Source: Variovorax ginsengisoli (GTDB taxonomy: Bacteria > Pseudomonadota > Gammaproteobacteria > Burkholderiales > Burkholderiaceae_C). Taken from it: DNA of 64,000 bases. The stretch's first letter is position 1. Each line of letters begins with the position of its first letter. Both the position numbers and the translations under genes were made by a program. Positions 1 to 9,284 of this stretch are shown here, piece by piece. The DNA is taken from NCBI RefSeq assembly GCF_030811835.1, contig NZ_JAUSRO010000008.1, positions 124,001 to 188,000 on the forward strand. Direction: 5' to 3'. Under the pieces are notes generated by a model. That model was not told the DNA's origin. It searched no databases and saw only the letters and a program-made list of their open reading frames with translations.

Positions 1-1049
1 TGGAAAAGCCGCTGGGCCACGACTTGGCGTCGAACCGCGCCATCAACGAGGCGGTGGGCAAGGTACTCGACGAAAAGCAGGTCTTTCGCATCGACCACTA
101 TCTGGGCAAGCCCTCGGTGCAGAACCTGTTCGCCATGCGCTTTGGCAACGCGCTGTTCGAACCGATCTGGCGCCGCGAGCACATCGCCAACATCCAGATC
201 ACGATCGCCGAAGACCTGGGCGTGGAGAAGCGTGGCGCCTTCTACGACCAGACCGGCGCGCTGCGTGACATGGTGCAGAACCATGCGCTGCAGCTGGTCT
301 GCGCCATCGCGATGGAGCCGCCGATCAATGCCCATGCCGATGCGCTGCGCGACGAAAAGCTCAAGGTGCTGCGGTCGCTCAAGCCCTGGACGCCCGAGAC
401 GCTGGGGCTGCACGCCGTGCGCGGCCAGTACACCTCCGGCACGGCCTACGGCGAACGTGTACCGGGCTACAAGGACGAAGCGGGCATCGACCCGCAGAGC
501 CGCACCGAGACCTTCGTGGCGCTGCGCGCCGAGATCGCCAACTGGCGCTGGGCCGGCGTGCCGTTCTACATCCGCACCGGCAAGCGCCTGGCCTCGCGGG
601 ACGCGCGCATCGAGATCAACTTCCGCCCGACGCCGCATGCGATCTTCCGCGCACCTGCCGGCGCGGTGAACAAGCTGGTGATCAACCTGCAGCCCAAGGA
701 CGGCCTGGAACTGCACCTTCTCGCGCAGGCGCAGAACAACCGCAAGCGATCCGTCGGCGACGCCGTGCAACCGCTGGCGCCCGTGCAACTGGACCTCGAC
801 TTCGACAAGCGCTTCGGCAGCGAACGTGTGGGCGCGTACGAGCGCCTGCTGCTGGACGTCATCGACGGGCGCCTGAACCTCTTCGTGCGCAGCGATGAGC
901 AGGAAGAAGCCTGGCGCTGGGTCGAGCCGCTGATCGACAGCTGGGCCACCGACGGTGGCCCGCGTCCCTATGCCGCCGGCACGTGGGGCCCGAGCGCGTC
1001 GAGTGCAATGATCGCGCGCGACGGCTTCGCCTGGGGCGAGGAGCAGTAG
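1..1049 (+). CDS. zwf: glucose-6-phosphate 1-dehydrogenase, 3' part
   Basis: Oxidises glucose 6-phosphate to 6-phosphogluconolactone with NADP+, the first step of the oxidative pentose phosphate and Entner-Doudoroff routes, in the cytosol. The frame is open from the window edge (first full codon at base 3), so the start codon lies upstream. The G6PD active-site signature DHYLGK is visible about 30 codons in, which means roughly the N-terminal third (Rossmann NADP-binding part) is missing and the C-terminal substrate/dimer domain is complete. It ends 10 bp from the convergently transcribed dppF. A TTG at base 24 is only an internal codon, not the start. Confidence 0.95.
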   Translation, partial: EKPLGHDLASNRAINEAVGKVLDEKQVFRIDHYLGKPSVQNLFAMRFGNALFEPIWRREHIANIQITIAEDLGVEKRGAFYDQTGALRDMVQNHALQLVCAIAMEPPINAHADALRDEKLKVLRSLKPWTPETLGLHAVRGQYTSGTAYGERVPGYKDEAGIDPQSRTETFVALRAEIANWRWAGVPFYIRTGKRLASRDARIEINFRPTPHAIFRAPAGAVNKLVINLQPKDGLELHLLAQAQNNRKRSVGDAVQPLAPVQLDLDFDKRFGSERVGAYERLLLDVIDGRLNLFVRSDEQEEAWRWVEPLIDSWATDGGPRPYAAGTWGPSASSAMIARDGFAWGEEQ

Positions 1050-1059
1050 CTCTCGCCCC

Positions 1060-2052
1060 TCAGATCCGGCCTTCTTCCACCGCGTGGCAAGCCACCTTCA
1101 CGCCGCGCAGCATCTGCAGCGGCGGACGTTCGGCCTTGCAGCGTGCGTTGGCGTGCGGGCAGCGCGGGTGAAAGGTGCAGCCGGTGGGCGGGTTCAGCGG
1201 ATTGGGCACCTCACCCTGCACCGGCGTGCGCTGGCGGCCGGTGTGCTTCATCTGCGGAATCGCGTCGAGCAGCATGCGCGTGTACGGGTGCTGCGGCGCG
1301 GCAAAGAGCTTGTGCTTGTCGGCCACCTCGACCAGGCGGCCCAGGTACATCACACCCACCTCGTCGGCCACGTGACGCACCACGGCCAGGTTGTGCGAGA
1401 TGAAAAGATAGGTCAGGCCCTGCTGGCGTTGCAGGTCCTTCATGATGTTGAGCACCTGTGCCTGGACGCTCACGTCGAGCGCCGAGGTCGGTTCATCGCA
1501 GACCAGGAATTCAGGCTGCGTGGCGAGTGCCCGCGCGATGGAAATGCGCTGGCGCTGGCCGCCCGAGAACTGGTGCGGGTACTTCGACATGTCCAGCGGG
1601 CTCAGGCCGACCGACTGCAGCAGCTCCCCCACGCGCTGCTTGAGCGCCGGGCCAGCCTGCAGGATGCCGTGTTCGCGCAAGGGCTCGCCGATGATGTCTT
1701 CCACGATCCAGCGCGGGTTCAGGCTCGCATACGGGTCCTGGAAGATCATCTGGATGCGGCGGCGCAACGTGCGTCCGGCCGGCGTCTTGAACTCGGCATG
1801 CGCCTGGCGGTTGTCGAAGAGCATGTCGCCGCGCGTGGGCGAGTACAGCCCCACCATCAGGCGCGCGACCGTGCTCTTGCCGCACCCGGATTCGCCCACC
1901 AGCGCCAGCGTCTTGCCGCGCTGGATCTCGAAGCTCACGCCGTCCACGGCGTTGAGCAACTGGCGCGGCTTGCGCTCCAGCACCCGGTTGAGCCAGGGCG
2001 GCGACACGTCGAAGGTCTTCGCGAGGTCGCGAACTTCCACCAAAGCGCTCAT
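1060..2052 (-). CDS. dppF: peptide ABC transporter ATP-binding protein (DppF/OppF type)
   Basis: One of the two ATPases that power uptake of di/oligopeptides through the DppBC channel at the inner membrane. 330 aa. Walker A GESGCGKST at about residues 53-61, Q-loop FQDP at 104-107, signature SGGQRQR at 163-169 and Walker B LVCDEP at 183-188. The C-terminus carries the oligopeptide-transporter extension with two cysteines (GCTFHPRCP) typical of OppF/DppF. Its ATG overlaps the dppD stop in an ATGA, so the two are translationally coupled. It is the last gene of the operon and runs convergent to zwf. Substrate is not readable from the ATPase. Confidence 0.93.
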   Translation of the reverse strand: MSALVEVRDLAKTFDVSPPWLNRVLERKPRQLLNAVDGVSFEIQRGKTLALVGESGCGKSTVARLMVGLYSPTRGDMLFDNRQAHAEFKTPAGRTLRRRIQMIFQDPYASLNPRWIVEDIIGEPLREHGILQAGPALKQRVGELLQSVGLSPLDMSKYPHQFSGGQRQRISIARALATQPEFLVCDEPTSALDVSVQAQVLNIMKDLQRQQGLTYLFISHNLAVVRHVADEVGVMYLGRLVEVADKHKLFAAPQHPYTRMLLDAIPQMKHTGRQRTPVQGEVPNPLNPPTGCTFHPRCPHANARCKAERPPLQMLRGVKVACHAVEEGRI

Positions 2053-3050
2053 GCACCCACTCCGGAAAGGGCCACATGCGGCTCGTGCGCATCGTGCAGC
2101 CAGCAGGCGGCACGCGTGGCGCCTGCGTTGATGAGGTCGGGACGCTCCTGCACGCAGCGCTCGAACACGCGCGGGCAGCGCGGGTTGTAGGCGCAGCCGC
2201 GCGGGATCGCATTCAGGCGCGGCATCGCGCCGTCGATCTGGTTGAGGCGCTCGCGGTCGATCTCGATGTCCGGAATCGCCGCCATCAGGCCGGCTGTGTA
2301 CGGGTGCGCAGGCTGGTGGATGACCTCGTGCACCGGGCCCATTTCGGCGACCCGGCCGGCATACAGCACGGCCACGCGGTCGCAGGTCTCGGCGATCACG
2401 CCCATGTCGTGGGTGATGAGCATCACCGCCGCGCCGCGCTCCTTGCAGATGCGCTTGAGCAGCTGGATGATCTGCGCCTGGATCGACACGTCCAGCGCGG
2501 TGGTCGGCTCGTCGGCCACGATCAGCTTGGGCTCGGCCGCCAGCGCCAGTGCAATCACCACGCGCTGGCGCATGCCGCCGGAGAACTGGTGCGGAAAGTG
2601 ATCGATGCGCTGCTCGGCGGCGGGAATGCCGGTGTCCTGCAGCAGGCCGATGGCACGGCGGCGTGCCTCGGCGGCGTTCACCGGCAGATGCGCCTGGATG
2701 GTTTCCGTCAACTGCCGGCCCACTGTGTAGAGCGGGTTCAGCGACGTCAACGGGTCCTGGAAGATCGCGCCGATCTTGCGGCCGCGGATGTGGCGCATCT
2801 TGTCGTGCGACAGGTTGTCGATGCGCTGGCCGTCGAGCAGGATCTCGCCACCGGCGACGCGGCCCGGCGGCTCCAGCAGGCCGATGATGGCCGCGCCGGT
2901 GAGCGATTTGCCGGCGCCCGACTCGCCCACCACGCCCAGGATTTCACCCGGCGCGATGGAAAAGGAAATGTCGTCGAGCGCACGCAGCGTGCCGTGGCGA
3001 CTCGGAAATTCGACGACGAGATGGCGGACTTCGAGCAGGGGTGTGGACAT
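2049..3050 (-). CDS. dppD: peptide ABC transporter ATP-binding protein (DppD/OppD type)
   Basis: Second ATPase of the peptide importer. The open frame runs further upstream, but the start is placed at the ATG at 3050 ([15 protein letters not shown]) because this gives the usual length (333 aa) and a TGATG overlap with the dppC stop. Walker A GESGAGKS lies at about residues 42-49. The signature SGGMRQR and Walker B IVADEP follow. The C-terminal oligopeptide extension again has the cysteine pair (GCAYNPRCP). The 4-nt ATGA overlap with dppF and 1-nt overlap with dppC show one transcript. Confidence 0.93.
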   Translation of the reverse strand: MSTPLLEVRHLVVEFPSRHGTLRALDDISFSIAPGEILGVVGESGAGKSLTGAAIIGLLEPPGRVAGGEILLDGQRIDNLSHDKMRHIRGRKIGAIFQDPLTSLNPLYTVGRQLTETIQAHLPVNAAEARRRAIGLLQDTGIPAAEQRIDHFPHQFSGGMRQRVVIALALAAEPKLIVADEPTTALDVSIQAQIIQLLKRICKERGAAVMLITHDMGVIAETCDRVAVLYAGRVAEMGPVHEVIHQPAHPYTAGLMAAIPDIEIDRERLNQIDGAMPRLNAIPRGCAYNPRCPRVFERCVQERPDLINAGATRAACWLHDAHEPHVALSGVGA

Positions 3051-3964
3051 CAGCGAAGCCTCGGGTTCGTTGCGTCGCGCAGCCAGTCGCCCAGCAGGTT
3101 CACGCTGAGTGCAATGAGCACGAGCATCAGGCCGGGGAACACGGTGATCCACCATTCGCCCGAAAACAGGTAGTCGTTGCCCACGCGGATGAGCGTGCCC
3201 AGCGACGGCGACGTCGGCGGTACGCCCAGCCCCAGGAACGACAGCGTTGCCTCGGTGATGATCGAGGTCGCCACCTGGATGGTCGCCAGCACCATCACCG
3301 GCCCGGTCACGTTGGGCAGCACATGGCGCAACATGATGCGCGACGGCGCCACGCCAGTCACGCGCGCAGCCTGCACGTACTCCTTGTTGCGCTCGACCAG
3401 CGTGGAGCCGCGCACGGTGCGCGCGTATTGCACCCACCCCGTGAGCGAAATCGAGACGATGAGCACTGCAAAGGCCAAAGACTCATGCGCGTTTGGAAAC
3501 AGCGCGCGCCCCACGCCCGAGATCAGCAGTGCCACCAGGATCGGTGGAAAGGACAGCATCACGTCGCAGACCCGCATGAGGAAGGTGTCGAGCCAGCCGC
3601 CGAGAAAACCCGCCAGCAGCCCGAAGAGCACCCCTACCACCACCGACAGCACGACCGACACCACGCCCACCACGAGCGAGATGCGCGCCCCATAGATCAC
3701 GGCCGACAGGATGTCGCGCCCCTGGTCGTCCGTGCCCAGCAGGTACTTTCGCGTCCCGCCCTCGGCCACCCAGGCGGGTGGCAGGCGGGCGTCGCTCAAT
3801 TCCAGCGTGGCCAGGTCCGCCGGGTTGTGCGGCGACACCCAGCCGGCGAACACCGAACAGAAGATGCAGACGAACGCGATCGCCGCTGCCGCCATGGCAA
3901 CGGGCGATGTGCGAAAGCTGTAGCCGACATCGCTGTCGAACCAGCGTGCGATGGTGTTTTTCAT
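3050..3964 (-). CDS. dppC: peptide ABC transporter permease (DppC type)
   Basis: Inner-membrane subunit of the dipeptide/oligopeptide importer. 304 aa from the ATG at 3964 (MKNTIARWF); an in-frame TTG four codons upstream is less likely. It has an N-terminal cytoplasmic segment, a first membrane span near residues 17-38, a periplasmic loop and then a BPD-type transmembrane domain with the EAA-type ATPase-contact motif (the YVQAARVTGVAPSRIM region). It is preceded by a 130-bp gap containing a repeat element rather than by the tight spacing seen in the rest of the operon, so its translation start is not coupled to the binding-protein gene. Confidence 0.92.
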   Translation of the reverse strand: MKNTIARWFDSDVGYSFRTSPVAMAAAAIAFVCIFCSVFAGWVSPHNPADLATLELSDARLPPAWVAEGGTRKYLLGTDDQGRDILSAVIYGARISLVVGVVSVVLSVVVGVLFGLLAGFLGGWLDTFLMRVCDVMLSFPPILVALLISGVGRALFPNAHESLAFAVLIVSISLTGWVQYARTVRGSTLVERNKEYVQAARVTGVAPSRIMLRHVLPNVTGPVMVLATIQVATSIITEATLSFLGLGVPPTSPSLGTLIRVGNDYLFSGEWWITVFPGLMLVLIALSVNLLGDWLRDATNPRLR

Positions 3965-3987
3965 TCGTGAGGTCAAATGGGACGGAG

Positions 3988-4090
3988 CCCCTTTTCAAGG
4001 ACACCACGGAACCGGCTCTGCCGGGCCGCAGGTGTTGCCCCCGGTGGGGGTAGGAGAAGCGACACGCAGTGCGCGAAGCCTGGGGGTGCC
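3988..4090 (-). repeat. dispersed intergenic repeat with two hairpins, copy A
   Basis: On the minus strand this stretch matches 26163-26262 along its whole length, including an identical block (cttcgcgcactgcgtgtcgc). Two hairpins are conserved: CCCCC/GGGGG (4038-4042 with 4046-4050) whose loop differs between copies, and CCGGC/GCCGG (4012-4016 with 4020-4024) with a 3-base loop. It sits between the binding-protein stop (4097) and dppC and is read in the direction of the operon. It looks like a REP-type extragenic element, possibly affecting mRNA stability or partial termination. Boundaries are approximate. Confidence 0.8.
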
Positions 4091-4096
4091 TCCAAG

Positions 4097-5683
4097 TTAC
4101 GGCTGGATGCTCATCCACTTGAAGGGCATGTAGTTGTCAGCCATTTGCGTCAACTCGACCTTCTTGCTCACACCCCACGCCAGCGTCTGCTGATGCAGCG
4201 GCAGGTGACCGATGTCATCGGTATGCAGCGCGAAGGCTTCCTTGATCATCGCATCGCGCTTGGGCTTGTCAGTTTCCGACTGAATCTTCTTGGTCAACTC
4301 ATCGACCTTGGCATTGCAGTACGCACCCAGGTTGAACTGGCCGGCACCTGTCTTGTCATCGGGGCAAGCCATCAGCGCAGTCAATGCGTTGTGAGAGTCG
4401 TAGGTCGTTGGCGTCCAGCCCAGCAGATAGAAGCTCGTGTCACGACGCAGAATCTTCGGGAAGTAGGTGCCCTTGGTCTCGGTCGCGAGGTTGATCTTCA
4501 CGCCGATCTTCGCCAAGTTGGCGGCCACGCTCTGGCAGATCTGGCCGTCGTTCACATAGCGGTCGTTCGGGCAGTTCATCGTGACTTCAAAGCCGTTGGG
4601 ATAGCCCGCTTCGGTCAGCAGCTTCTTGGCCGCATCAACGTCGTACGGCAAGCGTTTGTCCTGCTCGGCGTTCCAACCATTGATACCGGGGCCGACCATC
4701 AGTGCGGTCGGACGCGATGCACCGCGCATCACGGTACGCTGGATGCCGGCGATGTCGATGGCCTGGTAGAAGGCCTGGCGTACCTTCTTGTCCTTGAACG
4801 GGTTCTTTCCCTTCACGCTGGAGTACAGCAGTTCGTCGCGCTTCTGGTCCATGCCCAGAAAGATGGTGCGCAGCTCGGGGCCGGAGATCACGCGGGCGGT
4901 CGGGCTGGCATTGATGCGTGCGATGTCCTGCACGGGCACCGGTTCCATCACGTCGACCTCGCCCGATACCAGCGCGGCCACGCGGGTGGCAGGATTGGCG
5001 ATCGGCGTGAAGATGATCTCCTGCGCGTTGCCTTCGATCTTGCCCCAGTAGGTCGCATTGCGAACGAACACCGTGCGCACGTTCGGCTGGCGCTCACGTA
5101 CACGGAACGGGCCCGTGCCATTGGCCTTGAAAGACGCCGTGTTTTCGATGCCCTTGCGGCGATCGACCGGCACAGTCGCCTTGTTTTCTTCGCACCACTT
5201 CTTGCTCATGATCATGAGCGTGGTGATGACGTCCGGCAGGATCGGGAACGGACCCTTGGTTTCGATCTCGACGACGTGGTCGCCTACCTTCCGCACTTCC
5301 TTGATGTCGGTGGTATTGGACTTCAGGTCCGAGCCTTCGCCAGCAGCGCGCGCAAAACTGAAAACCACGTCATCGGCGGTGAAGGGCGTGCCGTCATGGA
5401 ACTGCACGTTCTTGCGCAGTTCGAAGCGCCAGACCGTAGGTGAAGTCTGTTTCCAGCTGGTCGCGAGCACCGGCGCCACGCTCAGGTCCTTGTTGCGGCC
5501 GACCAGTGTCTCGTAGACATTGTTGGTCGTACTCAGCTGCAGCGATTCGTTCAGCGAGTGCGGATCCAGCGACAGCGCATCGCCCTGGTTGGCAACGCGG
5601 ATCGTCTGCGCTTGGGTCACGCCGCCAACGGCGCACAGCGCCGCCAGGATCGAGGCGGCGAGCACGGTGGATTTGTATTGCAT
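4097..5683 (-). CDS. dppA: periplasmic peptide-binding protein of ABC transporter (SBP_bac_5)
   Basis: Periplasmic receptor that captures peptides or related solutes and delivers them to DppBC. 528 aa, the usual size for family 5 binding proteins. A Sec signal peptide (MQYKSTVLAASILAALCAVG, cleavage after TQA near residue 25) is followed by IRVANQGDALSLDPH, the characteristic N-terminal family pattern, and by the RFELRKNVQFHDGTPFTADD motif region. There is no lipobox. It lies between the amidohydrolase and the repeat-dppC part of the operon, 30 bp from the former. The actual ligand (dipeptide, N-acyl amino acid, glutathione, nickel chelate) cannot be told from sequence alone. Confidence 0.9.
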   Translation of the reverse strand: MQYKSTVLAASILAALCAVGGVTQAQTIRVANQGDALSLDPHSLNESLQLSTTNNVYETLVGRNKDLSVAPVLATSWKQTSPTVWRFELRKNVQFHDGTPFTADDVVFSFARAAGEGSDLKSNTTDIKEVRKVGDHVVEIETKGPFPILPDVITTLMIMSKKWCEENKATVPVDRRKGIENTASFKANGTGPFRVRERQPNVRTVFVRNATYWGKIEGNAQEIIFTPIANPATRVAALVSGEVDVMEPVPVQDIARINASPTARVISGPELRTIFLGMDQKRDELLYSSVKGKNPFKDKKVRQAFYQAIDIAGIQRTVMRGASRPTALMVGPGINGWNAEQDKRLPYDVDAAKKLLTEAGYPNGFEVTMNCPNDRYVNDGQICQSVAANLAKIGVKINLATETKGTYFPKILRRDTSFYLLGWTPTTYDSHNALTALMACPDDKTGAGQFNLGAYCNAKVDELTKKIQSETDKPKRDAMIKEAFALHTDDIGHLPLHQQTLAWGVSKKVELTQMADNYMPFKWMSIQP

Positions 5684-5713
5684 AAGAGACTCCAGCTGCG
5701 TTGAAAAAAGGAT

Positions 5714-6937
5714 TCAGGAAGGAAGGAGCGGCATCGCCTGCTCCGCGAGACCGGCATGCAGGGCTGCACCCAGCGGCAGAATATCGTCGTTGAAGTCGTA
5801 GCGGCTGTTGTGCAGCGAGGTGCTGCCCACACCACCTGTGCCGCCCTGCCCGATGCGCAGGTAGGCGCCCGGCTTGACCTGCAGCATGAACGAAAAATCT
5901 TCGGCGCCCATGCTGGGCTCCATGTCGCGGTCCACGTGCTCCGCACCCACCAGCCGCTCGGCCACATCGGCCGCGAAGGCCGCCTCGCGCGGCGTGTTGA
6001 TGGTCGCCGGATAGATGCGCTCGTAATTCACGCTCGCGCTGGCGCCAAAGCCCAGCGCCACGCCGCTGCACAGTTCGCTCAGGCGCCGCTGCAGGGTGTC
6101 CTGCACCTCGGCACTGAAGCTGCGCGCGGTGCCCACCAGCGTGGCCTTGCCCGGGATCACGCTGTAGGCCCCCAGGTCACCCGCCTGCATGGCGCACAGA
6201 CTCACCACCGCACTGTCGATCGGCCGCACGTTGCGCGACACCAGACTCTGCGCGGCCGTGATGATGTGCGCGGCCACCAGCACCGGATCGACCGTGTTGT
6301 AGGCATGCGCACCGTGGCCGCCGCGGCCGGTGATGTCGATCGTGATCCGGTCAGCCGCCGCCATCATGGCGCCCATGTTGATGCCCACGGTGCCCGGCTT
6401 CATGGCCGGCCAGTTGTGCATGCCGTAGACCGACTGCACCGGAAAACGCTCGAAAAGACCGTCCTCGATCATGGCACGCGCGCCGGCAAAGCCCTCCTCG
6501 CCCGGCTGGAAGATCAGCACGGCGGTGCCGTCGAAATTGCGCGTGGCCGCCAGATAGCGTGCGGCGCCCACCAGCATGGTGGTGTGGCCGTCATGGCCGC
6601 AACCATGCATGAGGCCGTGCTTGGCCGACTTCCAGGTGAATTCGTTGTGCTCGGTCATCGGCAACGCGTCCATGTCGGCGCGCAGGCCGATCATGGCGCC
6701 GCGCGTGTCACGCCGCCCGCGAATGACCGCGACAAAGCCGGTCTTGCCGATGTGTTCGTGGATCTCGTCCACGCCACAGGCGCGCAGCGCCTCTTTCACG
6801 CGGGCGGCGGTATAGACCTCCTCGAAGCCGAGTTCGGGATGGGCATGCAGGTCGCGGCGCAGGGCTGTCAGCTCCGAATGAAATTCGGCGATGTGCGCGA
6901 AGGCGCGGCCACCCGCGCGGATGCGTGCGGGCTGCAT
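5714..6937 (-). CDS. M20 family amidohydrolase (hippurate hydrolase-like)
   Basis: Metal-dependent hydrolase of the M20/AmhX/carboxypeptidase Ss1 group, expected to cleave the amide bond of N-acyl amino acids or dipeptide-like compounds. 407 aa from the ATG at 6937 (MQPARIRAGGR); the frame is open further upstream but that part overlaps dppB. Metal-binding motifs: RADMDALP at about residues 86-93, GCGHDGHT at 112-119, and GAEDFSFML near the C-terminus. HPELGFEE near residue 33 is typical of the family. No signal peptide, so it is cytosolic. It begins 2 nt after the dppB stop, so it is translated with the transporter and probably processes the imported substrate. Confidence 0.9.
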   Translation of the reverse strand: MQPARIRAGGRAFAHIAEFHSELTALRRDLHAHPELGFEEVYTAARVKEALRACGVDEIHEHIGKTGFVAVIRGRRDTRGAMIGLRADMDALPMTEHNEFTWKSAKHGLMHGCGHDGHTTMLVGAARYLAATRNFDGTAVLIFQPGEEGFAGARAMIEDGLFERFPVQSVYGMHNWPAMKPGTVGINMGAMMAAADRITIDITGRGGHGAHAYNTVDPVLVAAHIITAAQSLVSRNVRPIDSAVVSLCAMQAGDLGAYSVIPGKATLVGTARSFSAEVQDTLQRRLSELCSGVALGFGASASVNYERIYPATINTPREAAFAADVAERLVGAEHVDRDMEPSMGAEDFSFMLQVKPGAYLRIGQGGTGGVGSTSLHNSRYDFNDDILPLGAALHAGLAEQAMPLLPS

Positions 6938-6939
6938 CG

Positions 6940-7920
6940 TCAGTGCCCCCCTGCCTTGCCCACACGCAAGCGAGGATCGACCGCGAAATACAGCAGGTCC
7001 ACCACCAGATTGATGACCACGAAAATCAGCGCAATCAGGCACAGGTAGGCCGCCATCACCGGAATGTCGGCAAAGGTGACGGCCTGGATGAACAGCAAGC
7101 CCATGCCGGGCCACTGGAACACGCTCTCGGTGATGATCGCAAAGGCGATCAGCCCGCCGAGCTGCAGGCCGGTGATGGTCATCACGGGCACCAGCGTGTT
7201 CTTGAGCGCGTGGCCGAAATGGATCGCACGGTTGCTCAGGCCGCGGGCACGCGCGAACTTGATGTAGTCGGTACGCAGCACCTCGAGCATCTCGGCACGC
7301 ACCAGCCGCATGATCAGCGTGAGCTGGAAGATGGCCAGCGTGATGGCAGGCAGCACGATGTGCATCCAGCCATCGACCTTGAACAGGCCCGATGTCCACC
7401 AACCGAACTGCACGGTTTCACCGCGGCCGAAACTGGGAAACCAGCCCAGGTGCACGGCAAAAACCAGAATGAGCAGGATGCCGATCAGAAAAGTAGGCAG
7501 CGACACGCCCAGCAGGGACACGGTCATGAACACCTGGCTCATGAAGCTGCCGCGGCGCAATGCCGTGTACACACCCATCGGGATGCCGATGACCAAAGCA
7601 AGCACTGCAGCCACCATCGCCAACTCAAAGGTCGCGGGAAAGCGCTCACCGATAAGGCGCGACACTTTTGCGCCCTGCCGCAGACTCAGGCCGAACTCGC
7701 CGCGCACCGCATTGGACAGAAAATGCCAAAACTGCACGATGAAGGGCTGGTCCAACCCCAGATCGGCCCTCAACTGACGGATCTGCTCAGGTCTTGCATC
7801 CTGGCCCAGCAGAAAAACAACCGGATCTCCCACGAACTGAAACAGCAGGAACGAAAAAAACGCTACTGCGACCATCACGATCACAGCCTGGATCAGGCGG
7901 CGCAGAACAAAAGCAAGCAT
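6940..7920 (-). CDS. dppB: peptide ABC transporter permease (DppB type), first gene of the operon
   Basis: Inner-membrane permease of the peptide importer. 326 aa, with the family's N-terminal span (MLAFVLRRLIQAVIVMVAVAF), a periplasmic region holding the LGLDQP motif of DppB/OppB proteins, five further spans and the EAA-like loop (DYIKFARARGLSNRAI). It opens the minus-strand operon dppB-amidohydrolase-dppA-dppC-dppD-dppF. The 145 bp between its start and the porin terminator must hold the promoter; I see no convincing -35/-10 pair there. The gene order, with enzyme and binding protein placed between the two permeases, is uncommon. Confidence 0.93.
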   Translation of the reverse strand: MLAFVLRRLIQAVIVMVAVAFFSFLLFQFVGDPVVFLLGQDARPEQIRQLRADLGLDQPFIVQFWHFLSNAVRGEFGLSLRQGAKVSRLIGERFPATFELAMVAAVLALVIGIPMGVYTALRRGSFMSQVFMTVSLLGVSLPTFLIGILLILVFAVHLGWFPSFGRGETVQFGWWTSGLFKVDGWMHIVLPAITLAIFQLTLIMRLVRAEMLEVLRTDYIKFARARGLSNRAIHFGHALKNTLVPVMTITGLQLGGLIAFAIITESVFQWPGMGLLFIQAVTFADIPVMAAYLCLIALIFVVINLVVDLLYFAVDPRLRVGKAGGH

Positions 7921-8065
7921 TCAGTGGAGGCACACAGGAGTGGAAGTGAAGAACAGATGCTATCCGAGCAAGGGACGTGCCCGAAGCGGGGTGAACGTCA
8001 TTGACAACTGGATATTTCAGTCGTCAAGCAAGCCGCATCATGCACCGTCATGGCGCACACCAATG

Positions 8066-8099
8066 AAAAAAGCCTCCCCGCTTGCGCAGGGAGGCTTTT
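8066..8099 (-). terminator. rho-independent terminator of the porin gene
   Basis: An 11-bp perfect stem (AAAGCCTCCC-type arms, 8068-8078 with 8089-8099) encloses a 10-base loop. On the minus strand the stem is followed by a run of T, so it ends transcripts from the porin about 40 bp after its stop. It also separates the porin from the peptide-transport operon that starts at 7920. Confidence 0.9.
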
Positions 8100-8138
8100 G
8101 AAGTCTTTCAACCGAAGCTGGCGTCAGCCAGCGTCAGA

Positions 8139-9254
8139 TCAGAAAGCGTGACGGATACCGAAGTCGTAGCCGGTCGAGTTCTTCGTAGCGCTGGTCGACA
8201 GGTTGCCGCTGACGGAGATGTTTGCGCCATCCTTGTTGGAGATGCGAGCAACCGTAGCGTACAGGGCAGTGCGCTTCGACAGGTTGTGCACATAGCCCAG
8301 GGCGAACTTGTTAGCCTTCGGGTCAGCAGCGTTGTCCACCTTGGCCTTGACGGTCGAGTAGGAAGCGCGGATCAGGCCAGCACCGATCGGAGCGGTCACG
8401 CCGATCAGAGCGCCGTCGAGGTCGACGCTGTCGCTACCGAAGACCACCGAGTTAGGCGAGAAGTCGTTGGTGACGCGCGAGAGTTCGCCGAACAGCTTGA
8501 CAACGCCCAGGTCGTACGAAGCGCCCAGGTTGGCGGTCTTGACCTTGACTTCTTGAGCAGCGGTGCTCACGACAGTCGTTTCGCCGTAGGCAACAGCCAC
8601 GTCCAGGGGGCCGTTGGCGTAGCCGAAGCGCGCGCCAGCGTATTCATTGGCCTTGCTGTCGAAGGTCGAGCCGTCGGTCTTGGTGTTTTCGTGGAAAGCG
8701 TATTGTGCTTGGCCGTAGAAACCACCCAGGTTGGCGGGCAGGAAGTAGCCGACCATGTTGTTCGAACGAACGGTGGTCGAATCAGAAGCGAAACCTGCGC
8801 CGGTCAGAACAGCGCTGTGGGCAGCGTTGATGACGTTGGTGCCAACGCCGTTGGTGCCGAACGGATCGAACGTGGTGTCGTTCCAGAACGTGGCGGTGTA
8901 GTCACGGCCGATACGGAATTCACCGAACGGGCCCGACAGGCTCACGGTCGAACGACGGTTGAACAGCTGCGTGCCGCCACCACCAGCTGCGCCGGTGTCA
9001 TTGCCCAGAGCAGCTTCGAGCCAGAAACCAGCAGCCAGGCCGCCACCGAGGTCTTCCGTACCGCGGAAGCCGAGGCGGCTCGAGTTGTAACCCGAGTTCG
9101 TTTGTTGCCACGAGCTGGTCTTGGCGCCGCCGTCGGCCTTGTTTTGGTAGTAGCTGACGCCTGCGTCAACGATACCGAACAGGGTGACGGACGACTGAGC
9201 AGAGGCAACGCCGGCAACAGCCAGGGCAGCCAGAGCAACTAGGGATTTTTTCAT
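8139..9254 (-). CDS. outer-membrane porin, Gram-negative trimeric type
   Basis: General diffusion porin forming a trimeric 16-strand beta-barrel in the outer membrane. 371 aa from the ATG at 9254 (MKKSLVALAALAVAG), which has the AGGAGAA-type ribosome site six bases upstream. Signal peptide cleaved after about ASA (residue 19). The mature start SSVTLFGIVDAG, the LGFRGTEDLGGGL motif, the FGEFRIGRD loop-3 region and a terminal phenylalanine (GIRHAF) are hallmarks of the porin_4/OmpC-like family in beta-proteobacteria. Codon use is more restricted and less GC-rich than its neighbours, as expected of a very highly expressed gene. Confidence 0.95.
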   Translation of the reverse strand: MKKSLVALAALAVAGVASAQSSVTLFGIVDAGVSYYQNKADGGAKTSSWQQTNSGYNSSRLGFRGTEDLGGGLAAGFWLEAALGNDTGAAGGGGTQLFNRRSTVSLSGPFGEFRIGRDYTATFWNDTTFDPFGTNGVGTNVINAAHSAVLTGAGFASDSTTVRSNNMVGYFLPANLGGFYGQAQYAFHENTKTDGSTFDSKANEYAGARFGYANGPLDVAVAYGETTVVSTAAQEVKVKTANLGASYDLGVVKLFGELSRVTNDFSPNSVVFGSDSVDLDGALIGVTAPIGAGLIRASYSTVKAKVDNAADPKANKFALGYVHNLSKRTALYATVARISNKDGANISVSGNLSTSATKNSTGYDFGIRHAF

Positions 9255-9284
9255 TGCAAGTTTCTCCAAGGTTAAACATAGGGC

